Source: Mycolicibacterium austroafricanum (lineage in GTDB: Bacteria; Actinomycetota; Actinomycetes; Mycobacteriales; Mycobacteriaceae). Taken from it: a DNA stretch of 64,000 bases. Position 1 is the stretch's first letter, and the number at the start of each line of letters is the position of its first letter. Under the pieces are notes generated by a model. The model saw only the letters and a list, made by a program, of their open reading frames with translations. It did no database searches and had not been told where the DNA came from. The stretch is taken from contig NZ_CACSIP010000015.1 of NCBI RefSeq assembly GCF_902705885.1, positions 46,518 through 110,517 of the forward strand, read 5' to 3'. Below, piece after piece: positions 47,329 through 58,038 of this stretch. A program made the position numbers and the translations under genes.

Positions 47329-48600
47329 ATGGAACCGCGCAATGTCGATGAACCTCATCGAACGCCGCGACGCTCCGTGATCAACCGCATTCCCGGAGTG
47401 GAGGCGCTGCGCAACGCCGTTCGCCCGCTGACCCGGACCGGCAGCTACTACGCCAAGTCGTGGAGCGACTACCTCGGCGACGAGCCGCACCAGGTTCCGA
47501 TCGCCAGGCCGACGATCGCGCTGACCGCTGAGGCGCTGCGCGACGAGGTGGTGCTGCTCGGCCTGCGGGCGCGCCGTCCGGTGAGTGATCCGCAAGCTTT
47601 CGCGCGGATTGACGACGAGGTGCGCGCAGCCCTCGAGTTCTACGGCAGTCGGGGGTGGCTGCGGGAACCCGCGGGATTCTTCGCCGCACCCGGGCCGCTG
47701 GCCGATGTGACGGTCCGGCCGGTGCAGCGCCGCAACCGGTTGTACTCGCGGTTGCGCTGGGACAGTGTGTACCGCCCGCTGTCCGGAGAGCCCGGTGCGA
47801 GCCGCTGGCTCGGGTATCGGGCGACTTCCCTCGGCTACGCCCTGATGCTGCGTCACGATGAGCCGCGACCGTGGCTGGTGTGCATTCACGGCACGGAAAT
47901 GGGGAGAGCCGCAATCGATTTGGCAGTTTTCCGGGCGTGGCATCTGCATCAGGAGCTGGGTCTGAACGTTGTGCTCCCGGTGCTGCCCATGCATGGTCCG
48001 CGGGCGAAAGGCCTGCCGAAGGGAGCGGTGTTCCCCGGCGAGGACGTGCTCGACGACATCCACGCGACCGCGCACGCGGTGTGGGACATCCGAAGCCTGC
48101 TGGCGTGGATTCGGCAGCAACAGCCCGAGGCCCCCGTCGGCTTGTACGGTCTGTCGCTGGGCGGCTTCATCGCTGCGCTGGTCGCCGGCCTCGACGAGGA
48201 CCTGGTCTGCGCGATCCTCGGGGTGCCCGTCGCCGATCTGATCGCGCTGCTCAGCCGCCACTCCGGCCTCGGTGACGACGACCCACGGCGGGAGACGATG
48301 ATCCTCGCCGAGCCACTGGGCCGGATGATCTCTCCGCTGTCGCTGCCCCCACTGGTGCCGCCCGCCGGGCGGTTCATCTACGCAGGACTGGCCGATCAGG
48401 TCGTGCATCCGCGCGAACAGGTCAACCGACTGTGGGAGCACTGGGGGCGGCCCGACATCGAGTGGTATCGCGGCGGCCATGCCGGATTCTTCCAAGCGCG
48501 GCCGGTGCAACGCTTCGTCACCGGCGCCCTGGTGCAGTCTGGTCTGGTCTCCGGTCTCGAAGGGCGATCCGCCGGCGGACCTGGCACCATGACGGGATGA
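47329..48600 (+). CDS. alpha/beta hydrolase
   Basis: A 423-residue alpha/beta-hydrolase-fold protein with a long N-terminal region. The likely triad is Ser in LYGLSLGGFIAAL, Asp in YAGLADQVVHP, and His in YRGGHAGFF; PWLVCIHGTEMGRA supplies the oxyanion HG motif. It resembles dipeptidyl-peptidase/abhydrolase-18-like actinobacterial proteins, with an unknown ester or amide substrate. No signal peptide is visible. I used ATG at 47329; a frame open further upstream has no homology. The HAD-ATPase gene follows after 32 bases, possibly in one transcript. Confidence 0.82.
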   Translation: MEPRNVDEPHRTPRRSVINRIPGVEALRNAVRPLTRTGSYYAKSWSDYLGDEPHQVPIARPTIALTAEALRDEVVLLGLRARRPVSDPQAFARIDDEVRAALEFYGSRGWLREPAGFFAAPGPLADVTVRPVQRRNRLYSRLRWDSVYRPLSGEPGASRWLGYRATSLGYALMLRHDEPRPWLVCIHGTEMGRAAIDLAVFRAWHLHQELGLNVVLPVLPMHGPRAKGLPKGAVFPGEDVLDDIHATAHAVWDIRSLLAWIRQQQPEAPVGLYGLSLGGFIAALVAGLDEDLVCAILGVPVADLIALLSRHSGLGDDDPRRETMILAEPLGRMISPLSLPPLVPPAGRFIYAGLADQVVHPREQVNRLWEHWGRPDIEWYRGGHAGFFQARPVQRFVTGALVQSGLVSGLEGRSAGGPGTMTG

Positions 48601-48632
48601 CTGCGCGACTGTGACACGACGATCGGAAGCGA

Positions 48633-50252
48633 ATGGTTGTGGCTTTCTTTCAGATCGTCGCCGCTGATATCGACGGCACGCTGACGTCGAGAGGCGAGTT
48701 GTCCGACCAGGTGCTGGATGCGTTGGACCAGGCCCGCAACAACGGTGTCCTGATCGTATTGGTGACCGGCCGGATCGGTAGCGAGCTGATGGCGGAGTTC
48801 CCGCAGCTCGCCGACCACGCCGATGCTCTGGTGCTCGAGAACGGTGCCGTGGCGATGCTCAACGGTGAGCTGGTCAGGCTGGCACCGCCGGTCGACGTGG
48901 TGCTCGACGGCGCGTTGACGGCCCACGGCGTCACCTTTCGGCGCGGCGAGGTGTTGCTCGCCACCGACGGTGAGCACGCGACCGCCGTGGTCGAGTCGAT
49001 CGGGCAGCTGGGTCTGGACTGCCAGATCATCCGCAACCGCGACGCTGTCATGGTGCTGCCTGCCGAGGTGACCAAGGGCAGCGGTCTGCGCGCGTTGTTG
49101 TCGCGGATGAACCGGTCGCCGCACAACGTCATCGCAGTCGGTGATGCCGAGAACGACGTGTCGATGCTGCTTGTCGCCGAACTCGGAGTCGCGGTGGCGA
49201 ATGCCATCCCGTCGGTCGTCGCCCACGCCGACGAGGTTCTGCAACTGCCCGACGGGGCGGGAGTGGCCGGTCTGTTGACCGGCCCGCTGCTCAGTGGGGC
49301 ACGACGCTACTGTCCGATCCGCCGGTGGATCGACATCGGCAGCTTCGGCGACAAGACACCGACCAAGGTGCCGGGAAGTCAGGGCCGAATCGTGGTGACC
49401 GGGCCGTCGGGTTCCGGCAAGAGCCACGTGATCGGACTCATGGCCGAGCGCTGGATCCTCGCCGGATACAGCGTGCTCGTCGTCGATCCCGAGGGAGATC
49501 ACTCTCAGCTCAAGGAACTCGACAACGTCGTGCTGGTCGACAGCAGGCACTACCTGCCCGAGCCCGGCGAACTGGTGGAGATGCTCCACCCGAACACCAG
49601 CATGGTCGTCGACCTGTCCGCGCTCGAGGTTCCGCACAAGGGCGACTACGTCCATCGGCTCCGGTTCGCGGCCGAGGCGCACCGTGAGGCGCACGGTTTC
49701 CCGCACTGGGTGATCTACGACGAAGCCCACCTCCTCGGCCCGCAGGAAGAGGCGAGATGGGTGCGCCGCGGCGGATACGTGCTGTCGTCGTATGTGCACG
49801 CAGAACTGCCGGCTGACGAAGTGAGCGACAGCGATGTGATCCTCGAGATGGGGCCTGACCGGTGGGCGTCGATCCGGGTGGCCGGGGGTGAACCCAAACC
49901 GTTCACCCCGGATCGGCGTCGCACGCTGCACATCCGTCACCGGCACAAGTACGCCCAGGTCGCCCTGCCGAAAGAACGCCGGTTCTACTTTCGCTCGTCA
50001 GGCGGTCAGTCGCTCCCGCCGGCCGCCACCATGCCCGAATTCCGCGCCGCCGTCAGCCGACTGGATCCCGAAGCCCTGGAGTTCCACCTCGAACGGGGGG
50101 ACTTCGCCCGGTGGCTCGACCGCATCGTCTCCGATAAGGAGCTGGCTGTGGACGTGGCGTCGTGGGAGGACGAACTCGCTGCCCACCGGGCCGCCGAGGT
50201 CGAACGCATCCGCCACCGGATAGTCAGAGCCGTCGACGAGCGCTATTCGTGA
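48633..50252 (+). CDS. HAD phosphatase fused to HerA/DUF87-like P-loop ATPase
   Basis: A 539-residue fusion. Residues 1-235 are a Cof-type HAD phosphatase (ADIDGTLTSRG with Asp12/Asp14, VLVTGRI, the GDAENDVSM motif near 170). Residues 245-450 are an ATPase with Walker A GPSGSGKS at 257-264 and Walker B WVIYDEAH at 359-366, of the kind seen in HerA/VirB4-like proteins. The last 90 residues (FHLERGDFARWLDRIVSDKELAV) form a small helical domain common at the ends of such actinobacterial proteins. The HAD catalytic residues are complete. Role unknown; a nucleotide-driven phosphatase for a sugar phosphate or nucleic-acid end is conceivable. Confidence 0.85.
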   Translation: MVVAFFQIVAADIDGTLTSRGELSDQVLDALDQARNNGVLIVLVTGRIGSELMAEFPQLADHADALVLENGAVAMLNGELVRLAPPVDVVLDGALTAHGVTFRRGEVLLATDGEHATAVVESIGQLGLDCQIIRNRDAVMVLPAEVTKGSGLRALLSRMNRSPHNVIAVGDAENDVSMLLVAELGVAVANAIPSVVAHADEVLQLPDGAGVAGLLTGPLLSGARRYCPIRRWIDIGSFGDKTPTKVPGSQGRIVVTGPSGSGKSHVIGLMAERWILAGYSVLVVDPEGDHSQLKELDNVVLVDSRHYLPEPGELVEMLHPNTSMVVDLSALEVPHKGDYVHRLRFAAEAHREAHGFPHWVIYDEAHLLGPQEEARWVRRGGYVLSSYVHAELPADEVSDSDVILEMGPDRWASIRVAGGEPKPFTPDRRRTLHIRHRHKYAQVALPKERRFYFRSSGGQSLPPAATMPEFRAAVSRLDPEALEFHLERGDFARWLDRIVSDKELAVDVASWEDELAAHRAAEVERIRHRIVRAVDERYS

Positions 50253-50268
50253 GGTACCGGCGCGGCTG

Positions 50269-51141
50269 TCACTGCCGGGCGACGATGACCGGCACGCGGG
50301 CCGCCTGCACCACAGCGGAACTCACCGAGCCCAGCAGAGCGCTTGCCACAGCGCCGTGGCCGTGACTGCCGACCACCAGTAACTGGGCGGATTCTGAGCG
50401 CTCCACCAGTCGCCGTGCCGGTTGGTCCTGGACGACCTCGGCACGCACCGTCACATCCGGGAAGCGCTGCTGCCATTCGGTCAGCTGGCCGCGGAGTTCT
50501 TGTTCGACCTCCGGACGCACGTCGTCCCAGTCGATTCCGGGCAGCTCGAACGCTCCCGGCGACCACCACGCGCGCAGCGCGATGAGTTCCACGCCCCGCA
50601 GGGCGGCCGCGTCGAAGGCGATCGCGGTGGCCGATTCGGCGGCGGCCGACCCGTCGGTACCCAGCAGGACCGGCGCCTGCGCATCGGGCACCGACGTGTT
50701 CTCGTCATGGATCACCGCCACGGGGCAGTGCGCCCGGTGCACCAATCCGGTGCTGACCGATCCGAGGACGGTGCGCGCGAGTGCGCCGCGGCCCCGGCTG
50801 CCCACCACGACCATCCGCGCCCGTTGGGATCGTTCGACCAACGCCGTCGTCGCTGACGAGACTGCGAACTCCGTCGAGATCTGCACCCGCCCGTGGGTGA
50901 GGTCCCGGGCGGTGCGCTCGGCGTCTTCGAGAACCTGCCGTCCCAACTGTTGCTGCAGATCCAGCAGTCCGGTGGGCGCCGGCACGGCCGACCAACTGCC
51001 GATGCTCGGGGTCACGGCGTACAGGATGGCCAGCGGGCAGTCGCGCAGCGCGGCTTCGGCTGCCGCCCACCGCAGCGCGGGGCCCGACGCCGTCGAGTCG
51101 TCGACACCGACGACGATGTCCGAAGATGCCGCATCTGTCAC
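50269..51141 (-). CDS. universal stress protein, tandem Usp domains
   Basis: A 290-residue protein with two UspA domains, the common mycobacterial form. Each has the ATP-binding G-x2-G-x9-G(S/T) motif: [19 protein letters not shown] in the first and [19 protein letters not shown] in the second, and each begins with a VGVDDS or GTDGS strand. Mycobacterial Usps bind ATP or cAMP under hypoxia and stress. The GTG start overlaps the flotillin stop by four bases, an unusual link between a stress protein and a membrane scaffold, suggesting a stress-related membrane role for the nfeD-flotillin-usp operon. Confidence 0.9.
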   Translation of the reverse strand: MTDAASSDIVVGVDDSTASGPALRWAAAEAALRDCPLAILYAVTPSIGSWSAVPAPTGLLDLQQQLGRQVLEDAERTARDLTHGRVQISTEFAVSSATTALVERSQRARMVVVGSRGRGALARTVLGSVSTGLVHRAHCPVAVIHDENTSVPDAQAPVLLGTDGSAAAESATAIAFDAAALRGVELIALRAWWSPGAFELPGIDWDDVRPEVEQELRGQLTEWQQRFPDVTVRAEVVQDQPARRLVERSESAQLLVVGSHGHGAVASALLGSVSSAVVQAARVPVIVARQ

Positions 51142-52583
51142 GCCAGATCCTCCTGCTTGTCAGGTTGCACCGCAGGTGGCCGGTCGAGCATCGCGGCCAG
51201 ATCGATCCCTGAGGCCTTCAGCGCCTCGACGATCTTGGCCACCGCCACCGGGCTGACGCCGAGCAGACCACCGATCGCATCCTGGGCGTCGGAGGCGCCG
51301 CCGATGATGGACAGCCGCTCGATCTCCGAGAGCGGCATCGCGGCGGCCTCGGTGGCCTTGACCACCGAGGCCAGCACGTCCGGCAGGGTCAGCAGGCGGG
51401 CGGCTTCGGGAGAGTAGCTGTTCAACGCCACCGCGATCTCGGTCTTTCCGGCGGCTTCGGCCACCAGCCTGGCCTTGATGCCGTCGGCCTCGGCTTGTTG
51501 TTCCACGCGCAGTGCCTCCGCTGCGGCCTTGCGGGCATCGGCATCGGCCTCGCCGGACTGGCGGGCCGCTTCCGCTTTGGCCTGTGCGGCCAGGATCGCT
51601 GCCTGGCGTTCGCCCTCGGCGCGGGCGATGTCGGCCGAGCGCTGCGCCTCGGCCGGGGCGATGACGTCGGCCTGCAGCGCCGCCTTAGCCTGCTCGCTGC
51701 GGCGCTGCTCCACCTCGATGCGGGCCTCTACCCGTGCGGCCTCGGCCTGCTCGGTCGCGATGCCGACGTCCTTCTGCGCTCGGGCGTTCGCCAGCGGACC
51801 GGCCTGGTCGGCCTCCGCGTTCTCGGCCTCGGTCTGGGCGCGCAACCGGGCCAGTTCGACATCGCGGCGCTGGTTGGCGGTGGCGATCGCGGTGTCGGCC
51901 TCGGCCTGGGCGACCGAGCCCGCCTGCCGGGCCTTGGCCGACTGGATCTGCGCGTCGCGTTCGGCCTCGGCGGTACCGATCGCGGCGTCGCGTTTGACCT
52001 CGGCGATCCGCCGCTGCCCCAGCGACTCCAGGTAGGCGTTGCGGTCGGAGATACCGGCGATCTTGAGGACGTCGACCTCCATGCCGATGCGTGCCAGGTC
52101 TCCGCCTGCCTCCTCGACGACGCTGCGGGCCAGGGTGTCACGGTTGGAGTTGAGGTCTTCGACGGTCATGGTGGCGGTGATCCCGCGCAGGCTGCCGGCG
52201 AGGATCTCGTTGATCTGGCGTGCCAACTCGTTGAGGTCGGAGGTGAGGAAGCGCTGCACCGCGGTCTGCACGGCCTCTTCGGACGAGCCGATTCGAACCA
52301 GTCCGACGGCTTCGACGTTGACCGGAACACCGTTGTTGGACAACGCATTCTGCAGGTTGATGCTGACGTTGAACGGCTCCAGGCTCATGATGTCGACGCG
52401 TTCGATGCCCGGCACCCGAAATCTGGCGCCGCCCCGGACGACCTTCGGTGTGCCTCGGCCGGTGAACACCGCCACCTCGTTGGGCGGCACCTTGATGTAG
52501 TTCTTGACGTACACGATCGGCAGCGCGACGAACAGCAGAAATGCTGCGATCGCCGCGATGATGACGATCATCAGAACGGACAT
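51138..52583 (-). CDS. flotillin-like SPFH-domain protein
   Basis: A 481-residue flotillin. An N-terminal membrane anchor (about residues 2-26) precedes the SPFH domain ([37 protein letters not shown]) and a long Ala/Glu/Gln-rich coiled coil (about 190-390) with repeated AEA units, then a C-terminal tail [20 protein letters not shown]. Flotillins oligomerise in membrane microdomains. The gene order nfeD-flotillin is conserved in bacteria and NfeD is thought to assist flotillin. It is flanked by NfeD (4-base gap) and Usp (4-base overlap). Confidence 0.93.
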
Positions 52584-52587
52584 TTCT

Positions 52588-53130
52588 TCAGTTCCTCTCG
52601 ACGGCGGGCGGATCGGTTTCCGTGCCGGGGATGGTCACCACGTGGACGTAGTCGGCGTCGACGTCGGCGATGTACACGGGGGTGGCCTTGGACAGCGCCG
52701 TGGGTTCCGCGGTGACGGCCCGGGCGCGGACCCGGTTTCCGTCGACGTCGACGAACGCCACCTCACCCCAGCCGTCGGTGGGGACCTCCAGCGTGACCGT
52801 GCCGAGCAGGCCGATGTAGGAGACCCGGCCGCGCTGGGAGTTCGACTGTTGACGGCGCAGGTAGGGCAGCAGCAGACCCTGCAGCGCGCCGATGAGGACC
52901 AGGCCGCTGCCGACGGCCACGACGGCCGAGATCGCCGTGCCCCATCCGGCCCAGGTGCTGATCAACCCGCCGGTGCCGGCGCCGAGCAGGCCCGCGGCCA
53001 CGCTCGTCAGGCTCAGGAAAGGCAGGCCGTCGGGACCGGACCCGCCGCCCACCTCGAGGTCGGTCAGCAGCAGGGCGGTCAGCACCGCCACGCCTCCGAC
53101 TCCGAAAGCCGCGAGATAAACCCCGGTCAC
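52588..53130 (-). CDS. NfeD-like membrane protein
   Basis: A 180-residue short NfeD-type protein without the ClpP-like protease domain. Three to four membrane helices ([21 protein letters not shown], a glycine-rich pair, and [22 protein letters not shown]) precede a small OB-fold domain ([39 protein letters not shown]). It partners the adjacent flotillin. I set the start at the GTG ending at 53130; the frame stays open upstream but has no homology there. It is divergent from infA. Confidence 0.85.
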
Positions 53131-53173
53131 GAGTTGATCTTCGCACTTCTTTCGCACCGGGTCCGCGCAGATT

Positions 53174-53201
53174 TTGGGCCGGGCCGCTGTGCGAGTAACA
53201 T
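53174..53201 (+). promoter_or_regulatory. candidate promoter of the infA/alpha operon
   Basis: TTGGGC (53174-53179), 16 bases, and TAACAT (53196-53201, TANNNT) give a possible SigA promoter with a start near 53208 and a leader of about 145 bases before infA. The remaining leader sequence shows no strong structure by eye. Confidence 0.35.
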
Positions 53202-53352
53202 GGATCAACGGTGCGGCTTCCGCGCCGACTTCTTGCGTGCTCTGTCCTGGAGTTTTCGGGAATTAGCCAGATCCGGCTCACGTTCTCAAGTCGGACGAAG
53301 GCTGCGTCGAGCAGGCCGGGATACGAAACGAAAGCAAGGATCGCTACACAGT

Positions 53353-53574
53353 ATGGCCAAGAAAGACGGCGCCATCGAGGTCGAGGGTCGCGTGGTCGAG
53401 CCCCTGCCCAATGCGATGTTCCGCATTGAGTTGGAGAACGGACACAAGGTACTCGCCCACATCAGCGGGAAGATGCGGCAGCACTACATCCGCATCCTCC
53501 CGGAGGACCGCGTCGTGGTGGAGCTCTCTCCCTACGACCTGTCCCGCGGCCGCATCGTGTACCGCTACAAGTAA
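53353..53574 (+). CDS. infA: translation initiation factor IF-1
   Basis: The 73-residue product is IF-1, which binds the ribosomal A site during initiation. It is a single OB fold, with [31 protein letters not shown] and the C-terminal [12 protein letters not shown] fully conserved. It opens the alpha-type ribosomal operon and follows a 222-base divergent region shared with nfeD. rpmJ starts 37 bases later. Confidence 0.97.
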
Positions 53575-53611
53575 CCCCCCATCCGAGAAGCACAGAAGGA
53601 TCGAACGAGCC

Positions 53612-53725
53612 GTGAAGGTGAACCCGAGCGTCAAGCCCATCTGCGACAAGTGCAGGGTGATCCGCCGGCATGGGCGGGTCATGGTGATCTGCTCCGATCC
53701 GCGCCACAAGCAGCGGCAAGGATGA
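53612..53725 (+). CDS. rpmJ: 50S ribosomal protein L36
   Basis: The 37-residue product is bL36, the smallest ribosomal protein. Its zinc-ribbon ligands are all present (Cys11, Cys14, Cys27, His32), so this is the zinc-containing form. The start is GTG at 53612 ([14 protein letters not shown]). It lies between infA and rpsM and is followed by a 183-base leader region. Confidence 0.96.
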
Positions 53726-53827
53726 GCGCTTGCGCGAAGACCGGACAGCACAGCTGAGTCTTCCGCGCATTACACAACTGAATGATGACCTCCCAGCACC
53801 ACTGAACGGCATACGGCTGTTCGCCAC

Positions 53828-53847
53828 GTCCGGCACGGAGGCCGGAC
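53828..53847 (+). promoter_or_regulatory. hairpin in the rpsM leader
   Basis: GTCCGGC (53828-53834), a six-base loop and GCCGGAC (53841-53847) form a perfect 7-bp stem 62 bases upstream of rpsM, in the longest untranslated gap of the alpha operon. In E. coli ribosomal protein S4 represses this operon by binding a structured leader at the same place; an analogous control is possible but untested. Confidence 0.35.
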
Positions 53848-53908
53848 CCCACCAGCGAGTGGGAACGGACTGGGACAAGACCTCCGCAGAACACGAGGAA
53901 TGGCACAC

Positions 53909-54283
53909 ATGGCTCGACTAATGGGCGTCGATCTCCCGCGCGACAAGCGCATGGAGATCGCCCTGACCTACATCTACGGCGTCGGCCGTACCCGCTCCCA
54001 GGAGATCCTGGACGCCACCGGGATCAGCCGGGAGCTGCGCACCAAGGACCTGACCGACGATCAGGTGACCCAGCTGCGCGACTACATCGAGGGCAACCTC
54101 AAGGTGGAAGGTGATCTGCGCCGCGAGGTGCAGGCCGACATCCGCCGCAAGATCGAGATCGGCTGCTACCAGGGCCTGCGGCACCGCCGTGGCCTGCCGG
54201 TGCGCGGCCAGCGGACCAAGACCAATGCGCGCACCCGCAAGGGCCCGAAGCGCACCATCGCCGGCAAGAAGAAGGCCAGGTAA
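53909..54283 (+). CDS. rpsM: 30S ribosomal protein S13
   Basis: The 124-residue product is uS13, in the 30S head contacting the P-site tRNA. It starts [26 protein letters not shown] and ends with the [22 protein letters not shown] tail, both invariant. ATG at 53909 is used; an ATG nine bases earlier adds MAH, which mycobacterial S13 lacks. rpsK follows after six bases. Confidence 0.97.
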   Translation: MARLMGVDLPRDKRMEIALTYIYGVGRTRSQEILDATGISRELRTKDLTDDQVTQLRDYIEGNLKVEGDLRREVQADIRRKIEIGCYQGLRHRRGLPVRGQRTKTNARTRKGPKRTIAGKKKAR

Positions 54284-54289
54284 CCCCGG

Positions 54290-54706
54290 ATGGCACAGGC
54301 AAAGAAGGGCGGCACCGCCGCCAAGAAGGGTCAGAAGACCCGGCGTCGGGAAAAGAAGAACGTCCCGCACGGCGCTGCGCACATCAAGAGCACGTTCAAC
54401 AACACGATCGTGACGATCACCGATCCTGCGGGCAACGTGATCGCCTGGGCATCGTCGGGTCACGTCGGGTTCAAGGGGTCGCGTAAGTCCACCCCGTTCG
54501 CCGCGCAGCTGGCCGCCGAGAACGCCGCCCGCAAGGCGCAGGAGCACGGCGTCAAGAAGGTCGACGTGTTCGTCAAGGGTCCGGGTTCGGGCCGCGAGAC
54601 CGCGATCCGTTCGTTGCAGGCCGCCGGACTCGAGGTCGGCGCCATTTCCGATGTCACCCCGCAGCCGCACAACGGTTGCCGCCCGCCCAAGCGGCGCCGG
54701 GTCTAG
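54290..54706 (+). CDS. rpsK: 30S ribosomal protein S11
   Basis: The 138-residue product is uS11, on the 30S platform near the E site. It has a lysine-rich N-terminal extension of about 24 residues, then [27 protein letters not shown] and the C-terminal [18 protein letters not shown] signature. It lies between rpsM and rpsD, with 6- and 16-base gaps. Confidence 0.97.
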   Translation: MAQAKKGGTAAKKGQKTRRREKKNVPHGAAHIKSTFNNTIVTITDPAGNVIAWASSGHVGFKGSRKSTPFAAQLAAENAARKAQEHGVKKVDVFVKGPGSGRETAIRSLQAAGLEVGAISDVTPQPHNGCRPPKRRRV

Positions 54707-54722
54707 AGGAGATTAGAGAGAC

Positions 54723-55328
54723 ATGGCTCGTTACACCGGACCCGTCACCCGCAAGTCGCGTCGCCTCGGCGTCGACCTCGTCGGTGGAGATCAGTCCTTC
54801 GAGAAGCGTCCCTACCCGCCCGGCCAGCACGGCCGCGCGCGGATCAAGGAGAGCGAGTACCGCCAGCAGCTGCAGGAGAAGCAGAAGGCCCGCTTCTCCT
54901 ACGGCGTGATGGAGAAGCAGTTCCGCCGCTACTACGAGGAAGCGAACCGGCAGCCCGGCAAGACCGGTGACAACCTGCTGCGCATCCTGGAGAGCCGGCT
55001 GGACAATGTCGTCTACCGCGCCGGCCTGGCCCGCACCCGCCGGATGGCACGTCAGCTGGTCAGCCACGGCCACTTCACCGTCAACGGCGTGAAGGTCGAC
55101 ATCCCCAGTTACCGGGTGTCGCAGTACGACATCATCGACATCAAGGACAAGTCGATCAACACGCTGCCGTTCGAGCTCGCTCGGGCCAACGCGGGTGATC
55201 GCCCGATCCCCGGCTGGCTTCAGGTCGTCGGCGAGCGTCAGCGCATCCTCGTGCACCAGCTGCCCGAGCGCGCGCAGATCGACATCCCGCTCACCGAGCA
55301 GCTCATCGTCGAGCTCTACTCGAAGTAA
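54723..55328 (+). CDS. rpsD: 30S ribosomal protein S4
   Basis: The 201-residue product is uS4, a primary 16S rRNA-binding protein and, in E. coli, the repressor of this operon. It has MARYTGPVTRKSRRLGVDLVG and the S4 RNA-binding domain NVVYRAGLARTRRMARQLVSHGHFTVNGVKVDIPSYRV. It lacks the N-terminal zinc cysteines found in some S4 proteins. A 77-base gap with GAAGGAG separates it from rpoA. Confidence 0.97.
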   Translation: MARYTGPVTRKSRRLGVDLVGGDQSFEKRPYPPGQHGRARIKESEYRQQLQEKQKARFSYGVMEKQFRRYYEEANRQPGKTGDNLLRILESRLDNVVYRAGLARTRRMARQLVSHGHFTVNGVKVDIPSYRVSQYDIIDIKDKSINTLPFELARANAGDRPIPGWLQVVGERQRILVHQLPERAQIDIPLTEQLIVELYSK

Positions 55329-55363
55329 ACGTCCACGGCCCGGACGGGTCGCGGATCACCTAA

Positions 55364-56458
<1,095 letters not shown>

Positions 56459-56516
56459 CCAACCCGTCCCGGTCCTACCTGATACGGGGGCCGGCCCCAT
56501 TTAGGAGATAGTCGCA

Positions 56517-57116
56517 ATGCCCAAACCCACCAAGGGTCCTCGCCTCGGCGGGTCGTCGTCGCACCAGAAGGCGCTGCTGGCCAACCTGGCCACGTCGCTC
56601 TTCGAGCACGGCCGCATCAAGACGACCGAGCCGAAGGCGCGGGCGTTGCGTCCGTACGCGGAGAAGCTGATCACCCACGCCAAGAAGGGCACGCTGCACA
56701 ACCGGCGTGAGGTGATGAAGAAGATCCGCGACAAGGACATCGTGCACATCCTGTTCGCCGAGATCGGCCCGTTCTTCTCCGATCGCAGCGGCGGCTACAC
56801 CCGGATCATCAAGGTGGAGAACCGCAAGGGCGACAACGCCCCGATGGCGGTCATCGAGCTGGTGCGGGAGAAGACCGTGACGTCCGAGGCCGATAGGGCC
56901 CGCCGGAGCCAGCCGGTCGCCGCCGCGGCGGCACCGCAGGCTGCGGTCGAGCCGGAGGCCGCGGACGGGCCAGCTGTGGCCGAGGAGGCTGAGGCGGTCG
57001 ACGAGACGCCGATCACCGAGGAGGCCGAGGTCGAGACCCCGGGTACCGAGGAGACTTCAGCCACCGACGAGGCCTTGGCCGAGGAGACTTCAGCCGAGGA
57101 TGACACCAAGTCCTAG
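56517..57116 (+). CDS. rplQ: 50S ribosomal protein L17 with acidic C-terminal extension
   Basis: The 199-residue product is bL17, at the tunnel exit. The core (about 1-118) starts [34 protein letters not shown] and is followed by a long Ala/Glu/Thr/Val-rich disordered tail (about 125-199), an extension common in mycobacteria whose length varies among species. The function of the tail is unknown. A hairpin 16 bases after the stop may terminate or attenuate transcription before truA. Confidence 0.96.
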   Translation: MPKPTKGPRLGGSSSHQKALLANLATSLFEHGRIKTTEPKARALRPYAEKLITHAKKGTLHNRREVMKKIRDKDIVHILFAEIGPFFSDRSGGYTRIIKVENRKGDNAPMAVIELVREKTVTSEADRARRSQPVAAAAAPQAAVEPEAADGPAVAEEAEAVDETPITEEAEVETPGTEETSATDEALAEETSAEDDTKS

Positions 57117-57126
57117 CGACGACGTG

Positions 57127-58038
57127 ATGAACATGCCCGCCATCGATTCCGGTGGCGGGCATGATTCATTATCCCGTCGCTTCGCTCGCCCGGTTATCCG
57201 TCTGCGGCTCGACGTGGCTTACGACGGCACCGAATTCGCCGGCTGGGCAGCGCAGACCGGGCACCGAACCGTGGCCGGTGTCATCGACGACGCCCTGTCG
57301 ACGGTGTTCCGGGTCCCGGTGCAGGTGCGCGCGGCCGGTCGGACCGATTCCGGGGTGCATGCCAGCGGGCAGGTTGCCCACGTGGACATTCCGGTCGACG
57401 CACTGCCCCACGCCAGCCCGCGCACCCGGCGCCGGGACGACAGCGAGTTCGGTCCGCTGGTGCACCGTCTGGCCAAGTTGCTGACCGAGGACGTCCGCAT
57501 CCTCGGGATCACCCGTGCGGCAGCCGGTTTCGACGCACGGTTCTCCGCACTGCGCCGCCGCTACGTCTACCGGTTGTCGACGGCGCCGTACGGCGTCGAA
57601 CCGCACGAAGCGCGGTTCGTGACGGCGTGGCCGCGTGACCTGGATGTCGATGCGATGGCCGCCGCGGCGCGGGAGCTGTTGGGGTTACACGACTTCGCCG
57701 CGTTCTGCCGGCACCGGGACGGCGCGACGACCATCCGCGAGTTGCAGCGGCTGGACTGCACCCGCGACGGGCACCGGGTCGCGGTGACGGTCAGCGCCGA
57801 CGCCTTCTGCTGGAACATGGTGCGCTCACTGGTCGGAGCGTTGCTGGCGGTCGGAGAACATCGTCGGGACCCGGCGTGGTGCGTAGGGCTGCTCAGCGCG
57901 ACGCGGCGGTCCAGCGACTTCGCCGCAGCACCCGCGCGGGGACTGACGCTCGTCGGGGTGGACTATCCGCCCGATGGTGAACTCGCCGCACGCAATCTGG
58001 TCACCCGGGATGTGCGCACCGCGGACGAGATCGGCTAG
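57127..58038 (+). CDS. truA: tRNA pseudouridine synthase A
   Basis: A 303-residue TruA, which isomerises U38-40 in the tRNA anticodon arm. The catalytic Asp is in [18 protein letters not shown], and [33 protein letters not shown] and [17 protein letters not shown] are family signatures. The start is uncertain: ATG at 57127 gives 22 residues before the conserved core, similar to the M. tuberculosis protein; ATG at 57100 or 57133 are alternatives, all without a good ribosome-binding site. A perfect 11-bp hairpin covers the start region. The stop overlaps the convergent cutinase gene. Confidence 0.92.
   Translation: MNMPAIDSGGGHDSLSRRFARPVIRLRLDVAYDGTEFAGWAAQTGHRTVAGVIDDALSTVFRVPVQVRAAGRTDSGVHASGQVAHVDIPVDALPHASPRTRRRDDSEFGPLVHRLAKLLTEDVRILGITRAAAGFDARFSALRRRYVYRLSTAPYGVEPHEARFVTAWPRDLDVDAMAAAARELLGLHDFAAFCRHRDGATTIRELQRLDCTRDGHRVAVTVSADAFCWNMVRSLVGALLAVGEHRRDPAWCVGLLSATRRSSDFAAAPARGLTLVGVDYPPDGELAARNLVTRDVRTADEIG
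57132..57163 (+). terminator. 11-bp hairpin at the rplQ-truA boundary
   Basis: CATGCCCGCCA (57132-57142) and TGGCGGGCATG (57153-57163) are perfect reverse complements around a 10-base loop, followed by ATTCATT. It could end the alpha operon transcript or attenuate truA, and it buries the in-frame ATG at 57133, so it may also limit truA translation. Confidence 0.6.
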
